A DNA stretch of 64,000 bases from JAVKFY01 sp040223615. GTDB taxonomy: Bacteria; Pseudomonadota; Alphaproteobacteria; GCA-2731375. The stretch's first letter is position 1, and every line of letters begins with the position of its first letter. The DNA is taken from assembly GCA_040223615.1 (NCBI GenBank), contig JAVKFY010000037.1, forward strand, positions 27,262-91,261, written 5' to 3'. Both the position numbers and the translations under genes were made by a program. The notes under the pieces are model-generated. The model was not told where the DNA came from, ran no database searches, and worked only from the letters and a program-made list of their open reading frames with translations. Positions 18,326 to 25,391 of the stretch are shown here, piece after piece.

Positions 18326-19537
18326 ATGAGTGTCGAAACCGCCACCCCGGGCGCGAAAGCCCCGAAGGCCGAGTTCGTCTGGGAAGACCCGTTCCAGATC
18401 GAGGACCAGCTCACCGAGGACGAGCGGCTGATCCGCGACACCGCGCATCAGTACGCGCGCGAGAAACTGCTGCCGCGGATCATCGAGGCGACGCGCCAGG
18501 AACGCTTCGACCGCGAGATCATGAACGAGATGGGCGAGATGGGCTTCCTCGGCCCGACCATCGAGGGCTATGGCTGCGCCGGCGTGAACTACGTCAGCTA
18601 TGGCCTGGTGGCGCGCGAGATCGAGGCCGTCGACAGCGGCTATCGCTCCGCCGCCAGCGTGCAGTCCAGCCTGGTGATGCACCCGATCCACGCCTACGGC
18701 TCGGAGGAGCAACGCCAGAAATACCTGCCCAAGCTGGCCACCGGCGAGTGGGTCGGCTGCTTCGGCCTGACCGAGCCGGACCACGGCTCCGACCCCGGCG
18801 GCATGAAGACCCGGGCCAAGAAGGTCGACGGCGGCTACGTGCTGAACGGTGCCAAGATGTGGATCACCAACTCGCCGATCGCCGACCTTGCCGTGGTCTG
18901 GGCCAAGGACGACGAGGGCACGATCCGCGGCTTCGTGGTCGAGCGCGAGTTCAAGGGTTTCTCGACCCCGAAGATCATCGGCAAGCTGTCGCTTAAGGCC
19001 TCGATCACCGGCGAGATCGTGCTCGATAACGTGTTCGTACCGGAAGAGAACAAGCTGCCCAACGCGCGCGGCCTGGGCGGCCCATTCGGCTGCCTGAATC
19101 GGGCTCGCTACGGCATCGCCTGGGGCTCGCTGGGCGCCGCGGAGTTCTGCTGGCACGCGGCGCTGAACTACACCCTGGAGCGGACCCAGTTCGGCCGCCC
19201 GCTGGCCGCCAACCAGCTGATCCAGAAGAAGCTCGCCGACATGCAGACCGAGATCGCGCTCGGCTACCAGGGCTGCCTGCGGGTCGGCCGGCTGATGGAC
19301 GAGGGCAAGGTGCTTCCCGAGGCGATCTCGCTGATCAAGCGCAACAGCTGCGGCAAATCGCTCGACATCGCCCGCATGGCGCGCGACATGCACGGCGGCA
19401 ACGGCATCTCCGACGAGTATCACGTGATGCGCCACGTGATGAACCTGGAGACGGTGAACACCTACGAGGGCACCCACGACGTGCACGCCCTGATTCTCGG
19501 CCGCGCCCAGACCGGCATCCAGGCCTTCACCGCCTGA
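18326..19537 (+). CDS. gcdH: Glutaryl-CoA dehydrogenase
   Basis: This FAD enzyme oxidatively decarboxylates glutaryl-CoA to crotonyl-CoA in lysine and tryptophan catabolism. The 403-residue protein has the GCDH-specific Arg in DSGYRSAASVQSSLVM, FGLTEPDHGSDPGGM, WITNSPIADLAVVWAK and the catalytic base Glu381 in NTYEGTHDVHALI. The length and C-terminus are standard. It follows the RidA-like gene by 4 nt and precedes an EamA permease. Of the four acyl-CoA dehydrogenases in this window it is the only one whose substrate is confidently assigned. Confidence 0.93.
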   Translation: MSVETATPGAKAPKAEFVWEDPFQIEDQLTEDERLIRDTAHQYAREKLLPRIIEATRQERFDREIMNEMGEMGFLGPTIEGYGCAGVNYVSYGLVAREIEAVDSGYRSAASVQSSLVMHPIHAYGSEEQRQKYLPKLATGEWVGCFGLTEPDHGSDPGGMKTRAKKVDGGYVLNGAKMWITNSPIADLAVVWAKDDEGTIRGFVVEREFKGFSTPKIIGKLSLKASITGEIVLDNVFVPEENKLPNARGLGGPFGCLNRARYGIAWGSLGAAEFCWHAALNYTLERTQFGRPLAANQLIQKKLADMQTEIALGYQGCLRVGRLMDEGKVLPEAISLIKRNSCGKSLDIARMARDMHGGNGISDEYHVMRHVMNLETVNTYEGTHDVHALILGRAQTGIQAFTA

Positions 19538-19596
19538 CCCAGCCGACCCACACGACCACGCCGCCGGCCGACACGGTCGGCGGCGGCAAGCTGGTC

Positions 19597-20472
19597 ATGC
19601 TGGGCGCGATGACGCTCGGCTGGGGCCTGTTCTGGCCGTTCATGCAGATCGCGCTGGCCGAGATGCCGATCCTGACCTTCCGCGCGATCTGTGCCGAGGC
19701 CGGCGGCGCGATCCTGCTGCTGATCGCGCTCGCCACCGGCGACAGTATCCGCATCCCGCGCAACGAGTGGGGCGGGCTGCTGGTGATCGCCTTCGTCAAC
19801 TCCACGCTGTGGCTGATGCTGACCGCGACCGGCGTGGTCCTGCTCGGCTCCGGCCGCGCCGTGCTGCTCGCCTACACCATGCCGTTGTGGGCGTTTCTGT
19901 TCGGCATCTGGCTGCTCGGCGAACGGCCGCGCCAGCGGCAGTATGTCGGCCTCGGGCTCGGCCTCGCCGGCGTCGCGGTGCTGGTGGCGCCATCGATCTT
20001 CGGCGACGGCGACCTGTCGCTGCCCGGCGTGCTGGCGATGCTGGGCGCTGCGATGGTCTGGGCCGGCGGCGGCACGCTGGTGAAACGTCGCAGCTGGGCG
20101 ATGTCGATGCCGACCTTGAGCGGCTGGCAGCTTGTCATCGGCGGCCTGCCGATCTGTTTCGCCGCCGCTGTCCTGGAGGCCGACCGGATCGGCCCGATCT
20201 CCTGGGTCGCCAGCCTGGCGCTGGCCTACAACGTGCTGATCGGCGTCTCGTTCGGGGTCTATGTCTGGTTCCGGCTGGTGCAGACCCTGCCGATGAGCGT
20301 GGCGTCGATGGCGGTCCTGCTGGTGCCGGTGATAGGCCTGACGTCCAGCGCCTGGCTGGTCGACGCGCCGCTCGGCTGGCCCGAACTCGGCTCGCTGGCG
20401 CTGATCGTGCTGGGCGTGTCGACCGTGGTGCCGATGCCGAAGCTTGCTAACCTGCGCCGACGAACGAGTTGA
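19597..20472 (+). CDS. EamA/DMT-superfamily permease
   Basis: This 291-residue protein has ten hydrophobic segments arranged as two EamA repeats (about 1-135 and 145-285), with the ILTFRAICAE and LMLTATGVVLLGSGRAVLLAYTMP elements of the drug/metabolite transporter superfamily. The substrate is unknown. ATG at 19597 opens in helix 1; the 59-nt gap after gcdH contains no ATG, GTG or TTG in frame, so a longer N-terminus would need a CTG (one at 19534 overlaps the gcdH stop). Same strand as gcdH and the hydrolase. Confidence 0.82.
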   Translation: MLGAMTLGWGLFWPFMQIALAEMPILTFRAICAEAGGAILLLIALATGDSIRIPRNEWGGLLVIAFVNSTLWLMLTATGVVLLGSGRAVLLAYTMPLWAFLFGIWLLGERPRQRQYVGLGLGLAGVAVLVAPSIFGDGDLSLPGVLAMLGAAMVWAGGGTLVKRRSWAMSMPTLSGWQLVIGGLPICFAAAVLEADRIGPISWVASLALAYNVLIGVSFGVYVWFRLVQTLPMSVASMAVLLVPVIGLTSSAWLVDAPLGWPELGSLALIVLGVSTVVPMPKLANLRRRTS

Positions 20473-20486
20473 GGAGAGCGACGACG

Positions 20487-21323
20487 ATGGATTGGGAAGG
20501 CCAGTTCAACCCGCGCGCGGCGGTGAAGGACTTCGAGAAGCTGACCGAACAGCGCAACGCCGCCGCGGATGCCGTGCGCGGCAAGCTGCGCGCCACGCTT
20601 GACGTGCCTTACGGTTCGGGCGAGCGCGAGAAGGTCGATATCTACCGGCCGGCCGGCGACGCCCCGGCGCCGGTTCAGGTCTACTTCCACGGCGGCTACT
20701 GGCGCGGCAACAGCCGGGCCGACTTCCCGCACCTGACGCCGACCTTCACCGACGCCGGCGCGGTCTGCGTGCTGGCCGGCTACGACCTGTGCCCGACCGT
20801 GACGCTCGACGACATCGTCGCGCAGGCCTATCGCTGCCTTGCTTGGATCCATCGCAACATCGCCGACCACGGCGGCGACCCGGCGCGTATTTATGTCTCC
20901 GGCAGTTCCGCCGGCGGACACCTGACGGCGATGGCGCTGGCCCGCGACTGGCGCCAGGATGGCTTGCCCGTCGACCTGATCAAGGGCGGCGCACCGATCA
21001 CCGGCGTGTACGACGTCGCCCCGGTGCTGAACATCACGGTCAACGCCGAGATCCGGCTGACCGCCGACATGGTCGACAGGCTCAGCCCGAAGGACATGGC
21101 GCCGCGCCACGGCGGCCCGGTCCTGGTCGCGGTCGGCGGTGCCGAGACCGAGAGCTGGATTGGCATGTCGCGCGACTACGCCGAGATGTGCCGCAACGCC
21201 GGCTGCGACGTGGAATATCTGGAGCCGGACGGCCTGAACCACTTCACCGTCACCGCCTCCATCGCCGATCCGCAAAGCCCCCTGGCCCAGGCGATGCTGC
21301 GGCAGATGGGGTTGGCCGGCTAG
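20487..21323 (+). CDS. Alpha/beta hydrolase, arylformamidase/carboxylesterase type
   Basis: This 278-residue protein has the alpha/beta-hydrolase fold: oxyanion-hole motif HGGYW (68-72), nucleophile elbow GSSAG with Ser141, a late Asp/Glu, and His in DGLNHFTVT. The HGGYW motif with an N-terminal domain of this type is typical of eukaryote-like kynurenine formamidases, which act in tryptophan breakdown; the adjacent glutaryl-CoA dehydrogenase fits that context. A general carboxylesterase role is the alternative. The ATG at 20487 is 10 nt after GAGGAG. Its stop shares the CTAG tetranucleotide with the stop of the convergent peptidase gene. Confidence 0.82.
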   Translation: MDWEGQFNPRAAVKDFEKLTEQRNAAADAVRGKLRATLDVPYGSGEREKVDIYRPAGDAPAPVQVYFHGGYWRGNSRADFPHLTPTFTDAGAVCVLAGYDLCPTVTLDDIVAQAYRCLAWIHRNIADHGGDPARIYVSGSSAGGHLTAMALARDWRQDGLPVDLIKGGAPITGVYDVAPVLNITVNAEIRLTADMVDRLSPKDMAPRHGGPVLVAVGGAETESWIGMSRDYAEMCRNAGCDVEYLEPDGLNHFTVTASIADPQSPLAQAMLRQMGLAG

Positions 21324-22153
21324 TTGTCCTTGGCGACGCGGTTTGGGATCATCGGCAGGCCGGCGTCGCGCTTCTCCTCGATCTCGCGCTTGACCTTCAG
21401 CGCCCGTGCCTCGCGTTCGATCGAGCTTGGGTGCGTGCCGAAGAAGCTGGTCGGCCGGGCCGAGCGCGGATTGATCTGCGTGAACCGGTCCATCACCCGC
21501 GCCGCCGCCGTCGGGTCGTAGCCCGCCAGTTCGATGGCATAGATGCCGAGATAGTCGGCCTCGCGCTCCTGCGCCTTGGAGTAGGACAGCCGGCCGCCGA
21601 CGGCGCCGACGGTCGCGCCAAGCTGGGTTGCCTTGGCGATATTGCGCGAGCGGTTGTAGCTGTCGCGCGAGCCCGCCGCCGCCAGCGCGCCGAGCAGCGC
21701 GCCGCCGACCAGCGCGCCGACGGTCATGTTGCGCTTGCCCTCGTTGATGTGGTTGGCCATGTGGTGGCCGATCTCGTGCGCCAGCACGAAGGCGACCTCG
21801 TCCTCGCTCTCCAGGTATTCCAGCATCGCGGTGGTGATGACGATCTTGTTCTCGCCGCTGGCGTAGGCGTTCGGCGTGTCGTCATCGTTCTCGATGCTGA
21901 TATCGAAATCGCAATTCTTGCCGGAGACGTTCTCGCAGAGGTCGCGGATCGCCGGGCGCAGCCGCATCTCGGCAGCGGTGACGATGCGGGCCGCCTCGAC
22001 CCGGTCGCGCTTCACTTTCTTGGCCTGGTCGCTGCGGGCGGCAGCGACCCGTTGCAGTTCGGCGTCGCTCACCTCCGGCGACATGTACTCCGGCGTCGCG
22101 CAAGCCGCGAGCGCGGGACACACGAGCGCCAAGACAATGTTCCCGATCCGCAT
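21320..22153 (-). CDS. M48-family metallopeptidase lipoprotein
   Basis: This 277-residue protein starts with a lipoprotein signal (lipobox Leu-Ala-Ala-Cys18) and carries the zinc-protease motif HEIGHH at 126-131, with the third ligand Glu198 in QEREADYLG. It is a LoiP/YggG-like periplasmic M48 peptidase, presumably in envelope protein quality control. A glycine/alanine-rich segment (about 146-188, VGALVGGALLGALAAAG) may be a membrane hairpin. The ATG at 22153 follows a strong GGAGGGGAG; a perfect TATAAT -10 lies upstream. The final 4 nt overlap the end of the convergent hydrolase gene. Confidence 0.9.
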   Translation of the reverse strand: MRIGNIVLALVCPALAACATPEYMSPEVSDAELQRVAAARSDQAKKVKRDRVEAARIVTAAEMRLRPAIRDLCENVSGKNCDFDISIENDDDTPNAYASGENKIVITTAMLEYLESEDEVAFVLAHEIGHHMANHINEGKRNMTVGALVGGALLGALAAAGSRDSYNRSRNIAKATQLGATVGAVGGRLSYSKAQEREADYLGIYAIELAGYDPTAAARVMDRFTQINPRSARPTSFFGTHPSSIEREARALKVKREIEEKRDAGLPMIPNRVAKDN

Positions 22154-22202
22154 GCCGCTCCCCTCCGCGATGCCGATCGCTATTGTTCCTTCTTTGTTCC
22201 AT

Positions 22203-22229
22203 ATTATAAAACAGCGAACCCTATTGCAA
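22203..22229 (-). promoter_or_regulatory. Predicted promoter of the M48 peptidase gene
   Basis: On the minus strand a consensus TATAAT (22208-22203) is preceded by TTGCAA (22229-22224) with a short 15-nt spacer. Transcription would start near 22196, about 43 nt before the ATG. A perfect -10 is rare in this GC-rich window, which supports it despite the non-ideal spacing. Confidence 0.5.
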
Positions 22230-22245
22230 TCCAGAAAAGGTCGGC

Positions 22246-23115
22246 TCAGCCGGGCGCCAGCGCCGCAACGGTCCGGTCCAGCGCGGCGGCATCGCCATCG
22301 GCGTGGACCGGTTGCAGGCAGACGTGATCGGCGCCGGCGTCGAGGTGCGCCTGCAACCGCGCGTGGATCGCCGCCTCGTCGCCCCACACGACCATGGCGT
22401 CGAGGAACCGGTCCGACCCCTGCCCTTCCAGGTCCGCCTCGGTGAAGCCCTGGCGCAGCCAGTTGTTGCGATAGTTCGGCAGCACCATGTAGCGGGCCAG
22501 TTCCTTGGCCGCGAGGGTCCGCGCGGTTGTGGCGTCGCTTTCGAGGCAGACCTTTTGCTCCACGCACAGCCACTTGCCCGACCCGAGAATCTCGCGCGCC
22601 TGCGCGGTGTGATCGGGCGTCACGTTGTACGGGATCGCGCCCCGCGTCGCGTCCCGGGCGAGCTTCAGCATGTTCGGACCGAGCGCGGCGATCACCGTGG
22701 TCCGCGCCGGATCGGACAGCGCCGCGCCTTCGCCGCGCACGCCCTCCAGGTAGGCGCGCATCGACGCCACTGGCTTGCCGTAGACGTGGCCACGCACCGC
22801 CTCGACCAAGGGAATATGACTGACCCCCAGCCCGAGGATAAAGCGGTCGTTGGAGATCGCGTTCAGGGTGATCTGGCCCTGGCGCGTGGTCACCGCGTCG
22901 CGCGCGTAGATGTTGGCGATTGAGCTGCCGACCAGCAGCTTGTCGGTGTTGCAGAGCAGGAATGCGGCCTGGCTCAACGACTCCCACCCGACCGCCTCCG
23001 GGTACCACAACGTCGCGTAGCCGAGCTGTTCCACACGCTGCGCGAATGCCGCCAGCGCCGGCATGTCGAGCTTGGATGTGGGGTACCAGACGCCGTAGGT
23101 GCCAATTCCGTCCAT
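22246..23115 (-). CDS. LLM-class (luciferase-like) flavin/F420-dependent oxidoreductase
   Basis: This 289-residue TIM-barrel protein matches the luciferase-like monooxygenase superfamily: GIGTYGVWYP at strand 1, VEQLGYATLWYPEAVGWES, IANIYARDAVTTRQG and FILGLGVSH with an AALGPNMLKLARDATRGAIPYNVTPDHT C-terminal half. The short form resembles the TIGR03620-type F420 family known from actinobacteria and proteobacteria. Cofactor (FMN or F420) and substrate cannot be told. It is divergent from the DUF1194 gene; its 92-nt upstream gap to the peptidase contains that gene's promoter. Confidence 0.82.
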   Translation of the reverse strand: MDGIGTYGVWYPTSKLDMPALAAFAQRVEQLGYATLWYPEAVGWESLSQAAFLLCNTDKLLVGSSIANIYARDAVTTRQGQITLNAISNDRFILGLGVSHIPLVEAVRGHVYGKPVASMRAYLEGVRGEGAALSDPARTTVIAALGPNMLKLARDATRGAIPYNVTPDHTAQAREILGSGKWLCVEQKVCLESDATTARTLAAKELARYMVLPNYRNNWLRQGFTEADLEGQGSDRFLDAMVVWGDEAAIHARLQAHLDAGADHVCLQPVHADGDAAALDRTVAALAPG

Positions 23116-23215
23116 GTCTCGTCTCCAATGCTGTCGGCGTCAGTCTATACCCTCGCGCTTGTCCGGCACCCGGTACCCGGCTTCAATTCCCCGGCAGTTC
23201 ATTGGGGGACATGAG

Positions 23216-23932
23216 ATGCACATGGTGTTCGCGACGCTGGTCTGGTTGCTGCTGACCCTGCCGGCGACGGCGGCGGAGTGGGTCGACCTGGAACTGGTGC
23301 TGCTGGCCGACGCGTCGCGCTCGATCGACGACGGCGAAATCCAGTTTCAGCGCCGCAACTACGCCGACGCCCTCCTCCACCCCGACGTGCTGGGCGCCAT
23401 CGCCAACGGCTATCGCGGTCGCATCGCCGTGACCTACGTCGAGTGGGGCGACGAGAACTGGCAGGACGTGGTGGTGCCGTGGACGGTGATCGACGGCAAG
23501 GCGACGGCGCAGGCCTTCATCGCCCAGCTCATGGTGGCGCCGCGCCGCGCCCAGGGGCCGAACGCGATCGGCAGCGCCATCGCCGCCGGCCACGCCCTGA
23601 TCGACGGCAACGACCTGGAAGGCGAGCGCCAGGTCATCGATTTCTCCGGCGACAGCGCCTACACCTTCGGCGGCATCTCGGTACCGCTCGCCCGGGCCGC
23701 CGCGCTGGCCGCCGGGATCACCATCAACGGCCTGGCGATCCTGTGCCGCGAATGCGTCTCCGGCCGGCCGCTGGACTATGACCTGGAGGGCGCGTTCCGC
23801 GACTTCATCGTCGGCGGCCCCGGCGCCTTCGTGGTCACCGCCGAGGACCGCAAGAGTTTCGCCGAGGCGGTGCGCCGCAAGCTGCTGCTGGAGATCGCCG
23901 GCCGGATGCCCAAGGCCGTGGCCCGGCGCTAG
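23216..23932 (+). CDS. DUF1194 (von Willebrand A-like) secreted protein
   Basis: This 238-residue protein has a signal peptide (MHMVFATLVWLLLTLPATAA, cleavage near residue 20) and a DUF1194 domain starting VDLELVLLADASRSIDDGEIQFQ, whose D-x-S-x-S element resembles a VWA MIDAS metal site. Later segments RIAVTYVEWGDEN, IDFSGDSAYTFGG and INGLAILC are family hallmarks. The ATG at 23216 follows GGGGGACATGAG. It lies 125 nt upstream of the RiPP-like precursor on the same strand, but that gap holds regulatory motifs, so a shared operon is uncertain. Confidence 0.85.
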   Translation: MHMVFATLVWLLLTLPATAAEWVDLELVLLADASRSIDDGEIQFQRRNYADALLHPDVLGAIANGYRGRIAVTYVEWGDENWQDVVVPWTVIDGKATAQAFIAQLMVAPRRAQGPNAIGSAIAAGHALIDGNDLEGERQVIDFSGDSAYTFGGISVPLARAAALAAGITINGLAILCRECVSGRPLDYDLEGAFRDFIVGGPGAFVVTAEDRKSFAEAVRRKLLLEIAGRMPKAVARR

Positions 23933-23978
23933 CGCGCCATCCGCGCCACAGTTTTGTCCCGGCGTCGGCCGCAATTTG

Positions 23979-23994
23979 TGTGTCGGCGATCACA
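23979..23994 (+). promoter_or_regulatory. CRP-like palindrome upstream of the RiPP-like precursor
   Basis: TGTGT-CGGCGA-TCACA matches the CRP consensus TGTGA-N6-TCACA at 9 of 10 fixed positions with the exact 6-nt spacer. If TATGTT at 24015-24020 is the -10, the start is near 24027 and the site centre is at about -40.5, a class II activator position. Alphaproteobacterial CRP/Clr-type proteins recognise similar sites. Function is inferred. Confidence 0.4.
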
Positions 23995-24018
23995 CCAGTT
24001 CGGCACTCTAAGATTATG

Positions 24019-24026
24019 TTAACCAT
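24019..24026 (+). promoter_or_regulatory. CtrA-like half-site over the predicted RiPP promoter
   Basis: TTAACCAT at 24019-24026 matches the CtrA half-site consensus, and reading on gives TTAA-N7-TGAA, close to the full TTAA-N7-TTAA box. It would overlap the presumed transcription start. An identical octamer lies at 815-822 in the fabH-ihfA gap. Short motif, so chance is possible. Confidence 0.3.
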
Positions 24027-24057
24027 GATTGAAACGGTCATCGCACGGGAGCCAACC

Positions 24058-24270
24058 ATGCCGAAGAAGCCGAAGCAAAATGCGGAAACCCAGACCGAGC
24101 TCAGCGAAGACGAGCTGGCGCGGGTCCAGGGCGGCGCCACCGACGACGTCTACATCGACGGCAACATCATCACTGCCGAGAACTACGATTCCGCTGCCGC
24201 CGCCAAGGACGGGAGCAGGACCCGAGCGTCGTTGACGGCGCGGTTCAAGAAAGACCAGGCGGTCCCCTGA
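24058..24270 (+). CDS. RiPP-like precursor peptide with Gly-Gly leader motif
   Basis: This 70-residue peptide has a hydrophilic N-terminal leader with the conserved-type motif LSEDELARVQGG (residues 19-30), followed by a 40-residue putative core containing the triads Tyr-Ile-Asp (36-38), Tyr-Asp-Ser (46-48) and Phe-Lys-Lys (63-65). The LSxxELxxVxGG pattern is the hallmark of double-glycine leaders of ribosomally made, post-translationally modified peptides. The gene stop is 24 nt before a radical SAM enzyme gene. The ATG at 24058 was chosen for its GGGAG 6-7 nt upstream; ATGs at 24016 and 24025 lack ribosome-binding sites. No peptidase or exporter gene is adjacent. The precursor role is inferred from leader and neighbour. 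Confidence 0.72.
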   Translation: MPKKPKQNAETQTELSEDELARVQGGATDDVYIDGNIITAENYDSAAAAKDGSRTRASLTARFKKDQAVP

Positions 24271-24293
24271 GCCTCGCCCGCACCGCGACGCCG

Positions 24294-25391
24294 GTGCGCC
24301 CGGCGGCCGAGGCCGGCCACACCTTCTGGCAGGTGAAGGCGTCGACGCTGTGCAACCTGCGCTGCCGCTACTGCTACGAGTGGGACCGGCTGGCCGACAC
24401 CAGGCGCCTGCCACTCGACGGGTGGCGGCGGGTCTTCGAGGCGGCGCGGACCTACGCCCCCTACTGCCGCGCACGCTTCGGCGTCGTCTCGGAACCGCTG
24501 ATCTTCTGGCATGGCGGCGAGCCGCTGCTGCTGCCCAACGGGTACGTGCGCGAGGTCCTGGCGTTGCAGCGCGAGGTCTTTGGCGCGCCGCCGATCAACC
24601 TGGTGCAGACCAACCTGTTCCGGCCGAACGAAACGCTGGAGACCATGCTGGCCGCCGGCTTCGTCTTCTCGGTCTCGCTTGACGGACGGCCCGGCGCGCG
24701 AGTCGACGGCGCCGGCCGCGACAGCGAGCGCCAGGTCTGGGGCAACCTCGCCGCCCTGCAGGCGCGCGGCGCGACGGTCGGCGTCGCCTTGGTGCTGGGC
24801 CGGCACAACTATCGCGACCTGCCCGCGCTCCACGACGCGCTGGCGACGCTGGGAGTCGCGTGGCTGCGCGTCAATCCGCTCTTCGCGCCGCCGCACGACG
24901 CGCCGGCCGGCGACCTGCCGTTGACCTCGGCCGAGATCGTCGCCGCGCTCGGCGAGCTACAGGTGCATCGCCGGCGAACCGGCGCGAGCCTGGAAGTACA
25001 GCCGCTGGACCGCATCGCCGAGGCCGTCGCCCGCCACGAAGCCGGCGAGGCCGCGCCGCTATATGCGCGCGCCGGCCACGCCGCCGGACGTTTCGTGGTG
25101 CACCCCGACGGCACGCTCGCGACCCAGGCCGGCGACAATGACGGCGAGCACGTCATCGGCAACCTCATGCGCCAGGACCTGCCGGCGATCCTGGCGGGCG
25201 ACGCCTATGCCCGCGCGGTGGCGCTAGATGACAAGGCGCGCGCCATGGTCTGCGGCCGCTGCCGGTTCCAGTACGCATGCAACGGACGCGCCCTGCTGGA
25301 AACACCGATCGCGTCGGCCAACGACCCCTGCCCCATCGAAGCACCACTCACCGAGGTGATCGCGGCTCAGGCAGACGGCACCACAGGGTAG
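24294..25391 (+). CDS. Radical SAM peptide maturase with partial SPASM domain
   Basis: This 365-residue protein has the radical SAM core: Cys20-x3-Cys24-x2-Cys27 (CNLRCRYC) binds the SAM [4Fe-4S] cluster, HGGEP at 73-77 is the GGE motif, and NLVQTNLF and FSVSLDG are the expected strands. The C-terminus has CGRCRFQYAC (Cys320, 323, 329) and Cys346, the ligands of one SPASM auxiliary cluster; the Cys pair expected around HPDGTLATQAGDN (first auxiliary cluster) is absent. It most likely modifies the adjacent precursor. The start is GTG at 24294; a CTG at 24267 overlapping the precursor stop is the alternative. Its last 25 nt overlap the end of the convergent glyA-like gene. Confidence 0.88.
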   Translation: MRPAAEAGHTFWQVKASTLCNLRCRYCYEWDRLADTRRLPLDGWRRVFEAARTYAPYCRARFGVVSEPLIFWHGGEPLLLPNGYVREVLALQREVFGAPPINLVQTNLFRPNETLETMLAAGFVFSVSLDGRPGARVDGAGRDSERQVWGNLAALQARGATVGVALVLGRHNYRDLPALHDALATLGVAWLRVNPLFAPPHDAPAGDLPLTSAEIVAALGELQVHRRRTGASLEVQPLDRIAEAVARHEAGEAAPLYARAGHAAGRFVVHPDGTLATQAGDNDGEHVIGNLMRQDLPAILAGDAYARAVALDDKARAMVCGRCRFQYACNGRALLETPIASANDPCPIEAPLTEVIAAQADGTTG

